Source: JBDXHU01 sp039989475
Lineage (GTDB): Bacteria; Pseudomonadota; Gammaproteobacteria; Pseudomonadales; Halieaceae
Reading direction: 5' to 3'
NCBI GenBank assembly: GCA_039989475.1
Contig: JBDXHU010000012.1
Span: 124,001-188,000, forward strand
DNA length: 64,000 bases
Positions 18,103 through 26,941 of this stretch are shown here, one piece after another. The notes under the pieces were generated by a model. That model worked only from the letters and a program-made list of their open reading frames with translations, was not told where the DNA came from and did not search any database. Each line of letters opens with the position of its first letter. The first letter of the stretch is position 1. Position numbers and translations under genes: made by a program.

Positions 18103-19951
18103 GACCGGACACCTCCGCAGTGGAGAGGTAGCGCTCTATCACCTCGCGCGCTATTGGTGCTGCCACGGTGCTGCCACCTCCACCGTTTTCGACCACCACG
18201 GCAACAGCGATCTGAGGATCCTCATAGGGCGCAAAGGCCACGAACAAACCGTGGTCGCGGTGCCGCTCCTGCAGCTCCTCCGCATCATATTCGGCGTCCT
18301 GTGCAATACCAATCACCTGGGCGGTACCACTCTTGCCCGCCATCGCGTAGGTAGAACCGCGGCCGACAGCGCGAGCGGAACCGCGTTTACCGTGCAGCAC
18401 AGCATGCATGGCCTCATGAATAATTTCCCAGTTGGCATCCTCAGCGGCAACGATTCCCGCTGCGGGCACCTCAACAGGCACGCCATTTATCGCCTGCAAT
18501 AAATGCGGTTTGTATTGCAGGCCACGGCTGGCGATCACCGACGTCGCAACGGCGAGCTGCAATGGGGTAGTCAGCATATGTCCCTGTCCGATGCCCGCGT
18601 TGAGAGTCTCCCCCGGATACCAGACCTCGCCACGCGCCCGCCGCTTCCAGGCACTGGAGGGCAGAATGCCACGGCGCTCATGGGTGGTATCCAGACCACT
18701 GACCCGACCCAGCCCGAATGGCGCCGAGAAGTCATGCATACGGTCGATACCCATGCGATGGGCCAGGTCATAGAAATAGACATCGCAGGACTCTTCAATA
18801 GCCTGGTGTAAATCCACTGCCTTGCCGTGACCCGTACCACGGACCCGCAGCGTCCAGTCGCGAAAGCGCCGCTCTTCGCCCGGCAAGATGTACCAACCAG
18901 GATCGGGAATTGTGGTCTCGGCATCGATGAGCCCATATTCGAGGCCCGCCAGCCCGATGATAGGTTTAATCGTGGAGCCCGGTGGATACTGCCCCTGCAC
19001 CGCCCGGTTGAACAGCGGCAGATCGCTGGATTCGCGCAGGCCGCTGAAATCAACCGAACTGATGCCATTTACGAACAGGTTGGTATCAAAGCCAGGAGTG
19101 CTGACCAGCACCAGCAACTCGCCATTATTCGGATCAATCGCCACTACAGCGCCGCGCCGACCGTCCAGTGCGGCATAGGCAGCTTGCTGCACGCGGCTGT
19201 CCAGGGACAGGGTCAGGTCTATGCCGGGAACAGGATCAGTGCGCTCCAGAACACGCAGCACCCGACCCAGGGCATTGGTTTCAACGTTCTGGTATCCGAC
19301 CTCACCGTGCAGCTCGCTCTCGTAATACTTCTCCAGCCCAATTTTGCCGACATGGTTGGTACCGCGGTAATCAACTTCGTCCAGGCGCGACTGCTCTTCC
19401 TCATTGATCCGCCCGACATAGCCCAGGGCATGTGAGAAGAGTTCACCATTGGGATAGTGCCTCACCAGCTGTGCGTCGACGACGACGCCGGGCAGTCGAT
19501 AGCGATTAACCGCCAACAGGGCCCGCTCAGCCTCACTCAGGCGAAAATGTAGTGGTACTGCATCATAGGGGCGACGGTAGCGACTACGGGTTTTGAACTT
19601 TTCCAGGTCGGCGTCCGAAACCGGCATCAATTCACGCAGCAGGCCCAGGGTCTGCTCGAGATCTGGAACGCGCTCGATCACCAGCGACAGTACATAACTG
19701 GGTCGATTCTCCGCCAGCAATACCCCGTTGCGATCAAAGATCAGACCTCGCTTGGGCGGCAAGGACTGCAACTGCACCCGATTACGATCCGATTCAGTGC
19801 GGTACTCCGCATACTGGCGCACCTGCAGAGAAAAATAGCGTGCCAGCAAGACACCCATCAAAACTATGACCAGGCCCAGCACCACGACGGTACGGGCGCC
19901 GTAAATTCGCGATTCGAGGTAGGGATCCTTTAGAGCAACAACGGAGGCCAT
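18095..19951 (-). CDS. mrdA: Penicillin-binding protein 2 (elongasome transpeptidase)
   Basis: Class B PBP of 618 residues. One N-terminal membrane anchor (about 20-40), a pedestal region including PPKRGLIFDRNG, and a transpeptidase domain with Ser326 in GSTIKP, SCD at 388-390, and KSGT at 540-543. It crosslinks side-wall peptidoglycan with RodA in the elongasome. The operon partner rodA overlaps its 3' end. Start ATG at 19951 is preceded by GGAG and lies just after the rlmH stop. Confidence 0.96.
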   Translation of the reverse strand: MASVVALKDPYLESRIYGARTVVVLGLVIVLMGVLLARYFSLQVRQYAEYRTESDRNRVQLQSLPPKRGLIFDRNGVLLAENRPSYVLSLVIERVPDLEQTLGLLRELMPVSDADLEKFKTRSRYRRPYDAVPLHFRLSEAERALLAVNRYRLPGVVVDAQLVRHYPNGELFSHALGYVGRINEEEQSRLDEVDYRGTNHVGKIGLEKYYESELHGEVGYQNVETNALGRVLRVLERTDPVPGIDLTLSLDSRVQQAAYAALDGRRGAVVAIDPNNGELLVLVSTPGFDTNLFVNGISSVDFSGLRESSDLPLFNRAVQGQYPPGSTIKPIIGLAGLEYGLIDAETTIPDPGWYILPGEERRFRDWTLRVRGTGHGKAVDLHQAIEESCDVYFYDLAHRMGIDRMHDFSAPFGLGRVSGLDTTHERRGILPSSAWKRRARGEVWYPGETLNAGIGQGHMLTTPLQLAVATSVIASRGLQYKPHLLQAINGVPVEVPAAGIVAAEDANWEIIHEAMHAVLHGKRGSARAVGRGSTYAMAGKSGTAQVIGIAQDAEYDAEELQERHRDHGLFVAFAPYEDPQIAVAVVVENGGGGSTVAAPIAREVIERYLSTAEVSGRG

Positions 19952-19952
19952 A

Positions 19953-20423
19953 TCAGCTCCGATGATACGGGTGACCGGCGTTAATTGTCCAAGCCCGATA
20001 CAACTGTTCTACCAGTAATACGCGAACCAGCGGATGTGGCAGCGTTAACGGGGACAGCGACCAACACAGTTCTGCCTCCTGTATCAGGGATGACTCCACG
20101 CCGTCGGGGCCACCAATAACCAGGCTGTAGTTTTGCCCGGACATCTGCCAGCTACTGAGCCGCTGCGCCAGTTGCTCCGTGCTGAAACTGCGCCCGGTCA
20201 CGTCCAACACCACCAGCCGGTCACGCGCTGGCATAGCCTCGCGTACCTTTGCAGTCTCGCGGGCGATGGCCTGGGTCGGGTTGGAGTCTTTGCCACGCGG
20301 CGCCAGCGGCAACTCGCGCAATTCCAGTTTGAGCTCCGGCGGAAAACGCTTGTGATATTCAGCAATCCCCTGCTCAACCCAGCCGGGCATACGAGTCCCC
20401 AACGCCAGCAGCGTCAGCTTCAC
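19953..20423 (-). CDS. rlmH: 23S rRNA (pseudouridine1915-N3) methyltransferase
   Basis: SPOUT methyltransferase of 156 residues, full length. The C-terminal knot is clear: SLVIGGPDGVESSLIQEAELCWSLSPLTLPHPLVRVLLVEQLYRAW. RlmH methylates pseudouridine 1915 in helix 69 of 23S rRNA on the assembled 70S ribosome. Start is GTG at 20423, overlapping the rsfS stop as GTGA, which indicates coupling. Same rsfS-rlmH-mrdA order as in E. coli. Confidence 0.95.
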   Translation of the reverse strand: MKLTLLALGTRMPGWVEQGIAEYHKRFPPELKLELRELPLAPRGKDSNPTQAIARETAKVREAMPARDRLVVLDVTGRSFSTEQLAQRLSSWQMSGQNYSLVIGGPDGVESSLIQEAELCWSLSPLTLPHPLVRVLLVEQLYRAWTINAGHPYHRS

Positions 20424-20767
20424 TCGGTTTGTTCCGCGCTCTCGGGCACTCCTGACCAGAGTCGTTCCAGGTCGTAGAAATCACGGGTTGCCGGCAGCAT
20501 GACATGGACTACCACACCACCAAAATCTACCAGCACCCACTCGGCGCCGCTCTGACCTTCGACACCCAGGGCGCGCTGCCCCTGCTGCTTGGCACTGACT
20601 AACACGTTATCTGCCAATGACTTCACGTGTCGATTGGAAGTGCCGCTGGCAATCACCATAAAGTCCATGACATCAGTCAGGGGCTGCACATCGAGAGCAA
20701 CCACGTTATTGGCCTTTAGATCATTCAGCGCGTCGATAACCAGTTGCTTGAGTTCAGCCGATTCCAT
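20420..20767 (-). CDS. rsfS: Ribosomal silencing factor RsfS
   Basis: Protein of 115 residues starting MESAELKQLVIDALND at the ATG at 20767. The DUF143/RsfS core is present: ALDVQPLTDVMDFMVIASGTSNRHVKSLADNV and GAEWVLVDFGGVVVHVM. It binds ribosomal protein L14 and blocks subunit joining in nutrient limitation. Its start overlaps the nadD end by 14 bp, and its end overlaps rlmH by 4 bp. A longer in-frame reading upstream lies within nadD and is not supported. Confidence 0.95.
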   Translation of the reverse strand: MESAELKQLVIDALNDLKANNVVALDVQPLTDVMDFMVIASGTSNRHVKSLADNVLVSAKQQGQRALGVEGQSGAEWVLVDFGGVVVHVMLPATRDFYDLERLWSGVPESAEQTE

Positions 20768-21431
20768 GTTGCTCCTGCTGTTTCGGTAGGGCGCCGTAAG
20801 CACCGGTTGTACAGATCCGCTCCCACACCGCATCCGGTATAAGGTAGCGCGGCGAGCGGCCATCCGCTATTAACTGGCGGATCTCTGTCGCGGAGATGGG
20901 CAGTTGCCGCAACTGCTGCAGCACCAGCTTACCACTGGGGGAATGTTGCAAACTCGAGGGGTCCTCCGTCAAGTGCCGGGCCAACCAATTGGCCACCTCT
21001 CCCGCATCCGGCAACGCCCACCCGGGCCTTGCCACCACCACGATATGCGCCAACTCGATCAATTCACGCCAGCGGTGCCAGCTGTCAATCGCGATGATCG
21101 CATCTGTGCCGACAATCAGGCACAGGCTTTGTTCTGGCCCCAGTTCCTCGCGTAACTCCAGTAGCGTATCGACGGTGTAAGACGGGCCCTCCCTGCCTAG
21201 CTCGCGGCGATCACAGGCCAGCCCGGGCTCACTGGCCACAGCCAGCTCGACCATCTCCGCGCGCAATTCGGCCCCGCAACTGGGCAGCTCCCGGTGCGGC
21301 GGCACTGCCGCCGGAATCAGGCGTACTTGCCCCAACCCCAGTTGCTCACGCAATTCCAGCGCCGAGCGCAGGTGGCCAAAGTGCACCGGATTAAAGGTGC
21401 CACCCAACAGGCCTATAGGCGCCGCTTTCAC
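20754..21431 (-). CDS. nadD: Nicotinate-nucleotide adenylyltransferase
   Basis: NMNAT of 225 residues. Nucleotidyltransferase motif GGTFNPVHFGHLR (H-x-G-H) near the N-terminus and the C-terminal SATEIRQLIADG block identify NadD. It makes deamido-NAD from nicotinate mononucleotide. Start is GTG at 21431 overlapping the proA stop as GTGA. A glutamine-dependent NAD synthetase, the next enzyme in the pathway, is encoded separately at 55.2-56.9 kb. Confidence 0.95.
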   Translation of the reverse strand: MKAAPIGLLGGTFNPVHFGHLRSALELREQLGLGQVRLIPAAVPPHRELPSCGAELRAEMVELAVASEPGLACDRRELGREGPSYTVDTLLELREELGPEQSLCLIVGTDAIIAIDSWHRWRELIELAHIVVVARPGWALPDAGEVANWLARHLTEDPSSLQHSPSGKLVLQQLRQLPISATEIRQLIADGRSPRYLIPDAVWERICTTGAYGALPKQQEQHGIG

Positions 21432-22684
21432 TGGCGGATTTGCCCCTCACCCAGCACGACATATTTCTGCGAGGTAAGCCCGTCCAGGCCGACTGGACCA
21501 CGGGCGTGCAATTTGTCAGTAGAAATTCCGATCTCAGCGCCCAGACCGTACTCAAAGCCATCGGCGAAGCGGGTCGAGGCATTGACCATGACCGAGCTGG
21601 AGTCGACTTCACGCAGGAAACGCATTGCTGCAGCGCGATCCTCGGTGACAATCGCCTCCGTATGCTGCGAGCTATAGTGATTGATATGCGCAATAGCCGC
21701 ATCCAGCCCATCGACCACACGCACAGCCAGGATCGGCGCCAGGTACTCCTCATACCAGTCCGACTCAAGTGCCGCAGCCATTGCCGACACCAGCGCGCAG
21801 CTGCGCTCGCAGCCGCGCAGCGCCACGCCAGCAGCGCTATAGTCCTGTGCCAGCTGCGGCAGTATCTGCTCCGCAATGGCGGCGTCCACCAGCAAGGTCT
21901 CCATGGTATTGCAGGTACCATAGCGCTGGGTCTTGGCATTGACCGCTATCGCGCGCGCGCGATCCAGGTCGGCTGCACTGTGCAGGTATACATGACAGTT
22001 GCCGTCCAGATGCTTGATGACCGGCACCCGGGCCTCCGCGCTAATACGCTCAATCAGGCCTTTGCCGCCGCGCGGTACGATGACATCGACATATTCAGGC
22101 ATGGTGATCAACTCTCCCACAGCCGCCCTGTCCGAAGTCTCCAGCACCTGGATTACCGCCTCCGGCAAGCCGGCCTGGCGCAAGCCATCAGCCAGGCAGC
22201 GGGCAATGGCCTGGTTGGACTCCAGCGCCTCGGAGCCGCCTCGCAATATCGCTGCATTACCGGATTTCAGGCACAGGCTGGCCGCTTCCGCGGTCACATT
22301 GGGCCGACTTTCATAGATTATTCCGATGACACCCAGCGGCACTCGCATCCGTCCTACCTGGATGCCACTGGGCATGGCACGAAGTTCCTCAATGCTGCCT
22401 ACCGGATCATCCAGCTCTGCGACCTGCTCCAGCCCTGCCAACATGGCGTCAATGCGCTCCGGTGTCAGTTCCAGTCGATCCAGTAAAGCTGCCGCCAGTT
22501 TATTTTCCTGCGCCCGGGCCATATCCCGCGCATTGGCCTCTGCCAGCGCATTACGCGCGGCATGCAAGCTGTCCCGCGCCGCCAACAGGGCGCGGTTTTT
22601 GCAGGCGGTGTCAGCGGCTGCTATATGGGCAGCAGCAGCACGCGCGGCCTTGCCGGTCCGCTGCATATAGGCTTTGACATCCAT
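21428..22684 (-). CDS. proA: Gamma-glutamyl phosphate reductase
   Basis: Protein of 418 residues in the aldehyde-dehydrogenase superfamily. Hallmarks: GVIGIIYESRPNVTAEAASLCLKSGN, VIVPRGGKGLIERIS, the catalytic Cys in QRYGTCNTMETLLV, and FLREVDSSSVMVNASTRFADG. It reduces gamma-glutamyl phosphate to glutamate semialdehyde in proline synthesis. First gene of the long minus-strand operon ending at lipB; proB is not next to it. Divergent from bfd. Confidence 0.96.
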   Translation of the reverse strand: MDVKAYMQRTGKAARAAAAHIAAADTACKNRALLAARDSLHAARNALAEANARDMARAQENKLAAALLDRLELTPERIDAMLAGLEQVAELDDPVGSIEELRAMPSGIQVGRMRVPLGVIGIIYESRPNVTAEAASLCLKSGNAAILRGGSEALESNQAIARCLADGLRQAGLPEAVIQVLETSDRAAVGELITMPEYVDVIVPRGGKGLIERISAEARVPVIKHLDGNCHVYLHSAADLDRARAIAVNAKTQRYGTCNTMETLLVDAAIAEQILPQLAQDYSAAGVALRGCERSCALVSAMAAALESDWYEEYLAPILAVRVVDGLDAAIAHINHYSSQHTEAIVTEDRAAAMRFLREVDSSSVMVNASTRFADGFEYGLGAEIGISTDKLHARGPVGLDGLTSQKYVVLGEGQIRQ

Positions 22685-22775
22685 CAGGAGTCCTGTCGAG
22701 ATTTCGGCGAGCGGCGATTATACCTGAAGCACGGCTGCTGGCAGCGCAGCCGTACAGGAAAGTTTTGGTAATCTT

Positions 22776-22794
22776 ATTGACAATCATTCTCATT
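22776..22794 (+). promoter_or_regulatory. Fur-box-like operator upstream of bfd
   Basis: ATTGACAATCATTCTCATT, whose reverse strand AATGAGAATGATTGTCAAT matches the 19-bp Fur consensus at 15 positions by eye. It lies 45 bp before the bfd start, in the proA-bfd divergent gap. Bfd genes are commonly Fur-controlled, so iron-dependent repression of bfd is likely. Confidence 0.65.
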
Positions 22795-22838
22795 AGCATT
22801 ACCTTCAATACGTAACAGTCATTGACGGCCACTTTTCT

Positions 22839-23042
22839 ATGTACGTTTGTCTTTGCAAGGGCATTACCGACACCCAGATCCGCAGCGCGGTGGAAGACGG
22901 TGCCAGCTCGCTTCGCGAAGTACGCAACACCCTCGGTGTGGCCAGCCAGTGCGGAAAATGCGGTATTCTCACCCGCGAAATCGTCCGTGAAACGCTGATG
23001 GACGGTAGTGAGGAGCAACAACTGTTCTACGCAGTTTCCTAA
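22839..23042 (+). CDS. bfd: Bacterioferritin-associated ferredoxin
   Basis: Small [2Fe-2S] protein of 67 residues. The four ligands follow the Bfd pattern: CLC near the N-terminus (MYVCLCKG) and CGKC in ASQCGKCG. Bfd donates electrons to the haem of bacterioferritin to release stored iron. It lies just upstream of bfr on the same strand and behind a Fur-box-like site, consistent with iron-starvation induction. The gene ends in a 14-bp tandem repeat whose first unit begins with its TAA stop. Confidence 0.95.
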   Translation: MYVCLCKGITDTQIRSAVEDGASSLREVRNTLGVASQCGKCGILTREIVRETLMDGSEEQQLFYAVS

Positions 23043-23095
23043 GCAGTCCCCCTTAAGCATTCCCTCTTAAGCAACACCACTAGAGCAGTCTCAAC
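23040..23095 (+). repeat. 14-bp tandem repeat beginning at the bfd stop codon
   Basis: Units TAAGCAGTCCCCCT, TAAGCATTCCCTCT and TAAGCAACACCACT, then a degenerate AGAGCAGTCTCAAC. The first TAA is the stop of bfd. Because the period is 14 bp, the repeated TAAs fall in different reading frames. Confidence 0.85.
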
Positions 23096-23130
23096 AGTGT
23101 TCCCAATGCTGTGGATACGATTGCGAATCT

Positions 23131-23149
23131 TTCTTATTATCATTCTATT
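23131..23149 (+). promoter_or_regulatory. Weak Fur-box-like site upstream of bfr
   Basis: TTCTTATTATCATTCTATT, in an AT-rich stretch about 90 bp before bfr. The reverse strand AATAGAATGATAATAAGAA contains the AATGATAAT core, but the outer part diverges (about 12 of 19 consensus positions). Suggestive only. Confidence 0.4.
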
Positions 23150-23238
23150 TAATTCATATAAATCAACAACTTAGCGTTGACTGCGCGCGGCCACGCGCCT
23201 ATAGTTACGGCCACATCAATCGTACACAGAGGCCCGCA

Positions 23239-23718
23239 ATGAAAGGCGACCCCAAGGTAATCGAACACCTCAACAAAGTGCTGGGTAACGAGTTGGTAGC
23301 TATCAACCAATACTTTCTGCACTCGCGCATGTACAAGGACTGGGGGCTGCTGGAGCTCGCCGAGCATGAATATCACGAGTCCATAGACGAAATGAAACAC
23401 GCCGACCAGTTGACCGAGCGCATTCTGTTTCTGGAAGGGCTGCCCAATTTCCAGGATCTCGGCAGGTTGATGATTGGCGAAAACACCGAGGAAATGCTGG
23501 CCTGCGATCTCAAGCTGGAATTGATCGCGATACCCGACTTGCGCGAGGCCATCGCTTACTGTGAATCGGTGAGCGACTACGTTTCCCGGGACCTGTTCGC
23601 CTCTATTCTGGAGTCTGAGGAAGAGCATGTGGACTGGCTGGAAACCCAGATCGGCCTGGTCGAAAAAATGGGCATTCAGAACTACCTGCAAAACGCCACG
23701 GAAAACGCCGGGGACTAG
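23239..23718 (+). CDS. bfr: Bacterioferritin
   Basis: Ferritin-like four-helix protein of 159 residues. Haem-ligand Met52 is present (SIDEMKHADQL). Ferroxidase ligands are recognisable: Glu18 (LGNELVAINQYF), Glu51, His54 and the later Glu pair in ILESEEEHVDWLE. It forms a 24-mer that oxidises and stores iron and binds haem at subunit interfaces. Preceded by bfd, with a 196-bp gap containing the 14-bp repeat and a weak Fur-like site, so bfr probably has its own promoter. Confidence 0.95.
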   Translation: MKGDPKVIEHLNKVLGNELVAINQYFLHSRMYKDWGLLELAEHEYHESIDEMKHADQLTERILFLEGLPNFQDLGRLMIGENTEEMLACDLKLELIAIPDLREAIAYCESVSDYVSRDLFASILESEEEHVDWLETQIGLVEKMGIQNYLQNATENAGD

Positions 23719-23733
23719 ACCGGCAGAGCGCTG

Positions 23734-24774
23734 CTACCTGCTGCTGGCAACACTCAGCGGCGAATAGGCCATGGCGTCGGGTTCCCGTCCGGTTTTCATC
23801 AACCGTGTCTGGCTCCAGTCTGCGGGATTCAGCTCCTGCACCCTGTCGGCGCCGGCGTGGGCAATCCATACGCGGCCACCCCCGGGTTCGATTTCAATGC
23901 CGATGGGAATCGAACTCTTGCCGAACAGATCGGCAAACAAGCCATCGGCCGCGCCCTGCCGCTGCAATCCCAACGATACCGTGCGTTCCACTGCCAGGCT
24001 CTGCGGGTCAATAATCGAAAGCTCGCCGCTGCGGGCACTGGTTACCAGCACCTTGCCGCTGAGGGGCATGATCTCGACGCGAATCGGGAAGCCCGGCAAC
24101 TCAAGTTTCTCCTTACTGTCCAGGTAACGCGCATCCAGCAGCGACACCGTGTCTTCACCGCGATTGGCAACCCAGAGATCGCGACCGTTCGCCGCCAGGG
24201 CAATACCCTCGGCGCCACGGCCGGTGCCTTCGAAAGACAGTAGTTCACGGTCCCGCACATTAATCAGGCTGACCGAGTTTGAAGCAATATTCGCCACGTA
24301 GGCGCGCTGGCCGCTGGCATCGTAGGCCAGCATATGTGAGCCCCGCTGCCCCGTGGATATGGCGGCTTCCACAACACCCAGGTAGATATCGACCAGCAAC
24401 AAAACCCCCGCCCCCTCGGCGGTGACCAGCGCCCGCCGTGCATCGGGCAGAAACAGGATGCCATGTGGCCGCGTGTACTTGCCCAGGTCAATCGTGCCCA
24501 CCGTCTTGCCTTCGACGATGTCGATCACCGAGAGACTGCGGCCCGGGGCTTCAGCGGTACCGTAATTTGTCACCACCGCCAGCTTGCCATCGGCGGACAC
24601 CGCTATTTCATGGGGGCCGGGATCTGTAAGGGCAAGCGCCACTTCCTCACCACTATCCAGATCCAGCAAGGAAACGCTGGCCGCCGACTTGTTGCCGACC
24701 AGCAAGGTGGCGGCCTGCAAAGGCTGGAGTACCAGCAGTAACAGCAGCGGCAATAATACCTGCTTTGCCTTCAT
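23734..24774 (-). CDS. Periplasmic YncE-like seven-bladed beta-propeller protein
   Basis: Protein of 346 residues. I use the ATG at 24774 (MKAKQVLLPLLLLLVLQPLQA, a clean signal peptide; GGGAG nine bases upstream). An upstream in-frame ATG at 24795 would add seven residues. The body shows repeated blade motifs such as VSLLDLDSGEEV, PHEIAVSADGKLAVVTNYG, RPHGILFLPDARRALVTAEG and AYVANIASNSVSLINV, typical of YncE/YVTN propellers. The function is not established. In E. coli yncE neighbours a TonB receptor gene, and here a FecA-like receptor is about 2 kb away, so a role linked to uptake is possible. Confidence 0.8.
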   Translation of the reverse strand: MKAKQVLLPLLLLLVLQPLQAATLLVGNKSAASVSLLDLDSGEEVALALTDPGPHEIAVSADGKLAVVTNYGTAEAPGRSLSVIDIVEGKTVGTIDLGKYTRPHGILFLPDARRALVTAEGAGVLLLVDIYLGVVEAAISTGQRGSHMLAYDASGQRAYVANIASNSVSLINVRDRELLSFEGTGRGAEGIALAANGRDLWVANRGEDTVSLLDARYLDSKEKLELPGFPIRVEIMPLSGKVLVTSARSGELSIIDPQSLAVERTVSLGLQRQGAADGLFADLFGKSSIPIGIEIEPGGGRVWIAHAGADRVQELNPADWSQTRLMKTGREPDAMAYSPLSVASSR

Positions 24775-24809
24775 CACAGCATTCTCCCGACTCATTGATC
24801 TCCCCCGCT

Positions 24810-25694
24810 TCACGCCTGCCAGGTATCCCGGCACAATTCAAGGAAACGCCTGGCGCCCTCGGATAAACTGGAATCCTTGCGGTAAAACAGACCCACCTGT
24901 CGCGGTATGCGCGAAAATGGCAGCCCTGACACCTCCGCCAGGGCCTCGCAGAGGGGCTCCTCTACCAGCAATTGGTCACTAACATACCCCACCGCGTGAC
25001 CCGCGGCCAACAGTTGCAGACGCAGACTGATGGAGCGCACCTCCCAGACCCGGCTGAAGTAGTCGCGAATACGCTGCATCCCCGGCCGCTCTTCCGGGTC
25101 ATCCAGGTAGGAGGCCAACAGCGGTATTTGCGCCAGTGCCGCTTCCACATCACTTGCCAGCAGCTCCGCCAGGGGGTGCCGGTCAGCCACCACCAGGATG
25201 CGCAACTCCTCGTACAGGGGGATGCACTCCAGCGCCGGCATGTGGGTCTGGAACGGCCCCATGCCCAACTCCGCGCCACCGGCCAGCACTGACTGTATCA
25301 CCTGGCGTGAGGGCAACTCATCCAGCTGCAGTTGGGCATAGGGTTGCTGCTGGCAGTATTGCAAAACCAGGCGCGGTGCATGATAGCGGTTGATGGTGCC
25401 ATTGACTGCCAGGGCCAACTTTGCGGATTCACCCCGGCGTATGTCCTGGAGGTCACTCAGCAGCACCTCTTCCTCACGTGCCTGGCTCTGGGCGTAAGTA
25501 AGTAATCGCATACCTGCATCGGTAGGGGCCAGTGGCGAACGCTGTACCAGGCTCTGATCCAACTTGCGCTCCAGCCCGGCCAGGGCCTGGGATACTGCCG
25601 ACTGGGATATCGCCAGCTGTTCAGCTGCCCGTTTGAAGCCACGATTCTCAATTACCGCGGCCAGCACCCGTAATTCCTGGGTTTCCAAGCGCAT
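24810..25694 (-). CDS. LysR-family transcriptional regulator
   Basis: Protein of 294 residues. N-terminal winged helix-turn-helix: ELRVLAAVIENRGFKRAAEQ then AISQSAVSQALAGLERKL. The C-terminal effector domain (about 90-290) has the LysR periplasmic-binding-protein-like fold. It is divergent from the citrate-synthase-like gene with an 86-98 bp AT-rich gap holding inverted repeats, the usual arrangement for a LysR regulator and its target. The effector is unknown. Confidence 0.9.
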   Translation of the reverse strand: MRLETQELRVLAAVIENRGFKRAAEQLAISQSAVSQALAGLERKLDQSLVQRSPLAPTDAGMRLLTYAQSQAREEEVLLSDLQDIRRGESAKLALAVNGTINRYHAPRLVLQYCQQQPYAQLQLDELPSRQVIQSVLAGGAELGMGPFQTHMPALECIPLYEELRILVVADRHPLAELLASDVEAALAQIPLLASYLDDPEERPGMQRIRDYFSRVWEVRSISLRLQLLAAGHAVGYVSDQLLVEEPLCEALAEVSGLPFSRIPRQVGLFYRKDSSLSEGARRFLELCRDTWQA

Positions 25695-25703
25695 TAAGTA
25701 TTC

Positions 25704-25739
25704 CTTATATATCTATAAGTATAATTATCTTAACTTATA
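25704..25739. promoter_or_regulatory. Inverted-repeat operator candidates in the LysR / citrate-synthase-like gap
   Basis: Two interlocking inverted repeats: CTTATA-4 bp-TATAAG at 25704-25719, and TATAAGT-12 bp-ACTTATA at 25714-25739. They share the central half-site, giving three spaced half-sites in the divergent promoter region. This fits the recognition and activation site layout of LysR proteins. Confidence 0.55.
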
Positions 25740-25792
25740 TTTAGCGCTGCATATACTGGGGCCCTCACTGCCAATACAGCATGGAGCGCAAC

Positions 25793-26941
25793 ATGAATGA
25801 CATTAACATTGGGCTTGAAGGGGTCGTCGTCGGCCGCACCGCCATCTCCCGGGTAGATGGTAGCCGCGGTCGCCTGGGTTACCGGGGTCATGACATTACC
25901 GAGCTCATGGGGCGGCCCTTTGTCCAGGTCGCCTGGCTATTACTATTCGGCGACTTGCCCAGTCCGCGCCAGGAACAGCAGTTGGCGCACTTCCTGCTGG
26001 CCCACCGCCACCTGAATGAGCACGAGCAAGCCCTGTTGGCTGCCCTGCCGCTGGCAATACACCCAATGCTGGTGCTGCAGTCCATGGTGCCGGTGCTGGA
26101 CCTGTCGCTCAAGGCGGACCTGACACCGCCCGTGGGCGGCGATGACGCCCTGCACGGCTTGATTATTGCCGCCCGCCTGCCCAGCCTGGTCGCCGCCTGG
26201 TTCAACCGTCAAGCGGACAAACCATGGCCACTGCGTTGCAATAGCCTCGATCCGAACCGGGCCTTCCTCAAAAGCCTGTCAGGCCGGGAACCCAATACCC
26301 TGGCGGTGGATGTCTTCAGCAAAACCCAGATCCTGCAAATGGAACACAGTTACAACGCCGGCACCTTTGCCGGGCGTGTCGCCCTGAGCACGCGGGCGCC
26401 AATCCAGTCCAGCATTGCCGCGTCAATTGGGACATTGTCTGGGAGCCTGCATGGAGGTGCTGACCAGGCTGCGCTCGAATTTGCCGCCGCGGTTGGCGAA
26501 CCGACGGCGGCCGAGAATGCAGTACAGAAGGTTCTGCTCGAGGGTGGACGTATCATGGGCATGGGACACCGGGAATACAGCACGGTAGACCCTCGCGCTA
26601 CCTTGCTGAAGCCGCTGGCGCGTTCACTCTGCGCGGGTGACACCGACAGCCAGCGCCTGCTGCAGACACTGGAAGCGGTGGAAGCGGCCAGCATCAAGGC
26701 GCTACAGGGGCGGCAGAAAAACCTGCGTGCCAACGTGGAGTTTTACAAGGGCGCGGTCTTCCATGCGCTGGGCCTGCCCAGCCATTACTTTACCGCTGTG
26801 TTCGCTATGGCCCGGGTATACGGCTACGTCGCCCATGCCATAGAGTTCCGACCCCAGGCGCGCCTGATCCGGCCACGGGCTGAATACTGCGCTGTAGAAG
26901 ACAGCCTCGGCGATGACCGGGCGCGCCTGGGGAAGCTCTAA
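25793..26941 (+). CDS. Citrate-synthase-family protein (citrate or 2-methylcitrate synthase paralogue)
   Basis: Protein of 382 residues from the ATG at 25793, which has GGAG six bases upstream; an ATG at 25781 lacks one. Short (archaeal/Gram-positive-like) citrate-synthase architecture: GLEGVVVGRTAIS, YRGHDITELM, His185 (MEHSYNAGTF), His220 (GSLHGGADQA), His259-Arg260 (GMGHREYSTVDPRA) and the C-terminal RLIRPRAEY. The third catalytic residue, Asp in the family motif NVDFY, is Glu316 here (NVEFY, codon GAG). It condenses an acyl-CoA with oxaloacetate if active. Controlled presumably by the divergent LysR gene and convergent with a FecA-like receptor, so a dedicated citrate supply for iron acquisition is conceivable but unproven. 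Confidence 0.82.
   Translation: MNDINIGLEGVVVGRTAISRVDGSRGRLGYRGHDITELMGRPFVQVAWLLLFGDLPSPRQEQQLAHFLLAHRHLNEHEQALLAALPLAIHPMLVLQSMVPVLDLSLKADLTPPVGGDDALHGLIIAARLPSLVAAWFNRQADKPWPLRCNSLDPNRAFLKSLSGREPNTLAVDVFSKTQILQMEHSYNAGTFAGRVALSTRAPIQSSIAASIGTLSGSLHGGADQAALEFAAAVGEPTAAENAVQKVLLEGGRIMGMGHREYSTVDPRATLLKPLARSLCAGDTDSQRLLQTLEAVEAASIKALQGRQKNLRANVEFYKGAVFHALGLPSHYFTAVFAMARVYGYVAHAIEFRPQARLIRPRAEYCAVEDSLGDDRARLGKL

Noticed and set aside
21440..22486. 348-codon frame opposite proA
   Set aside because: Shadow of proA; the proA protein is complete and conserved.
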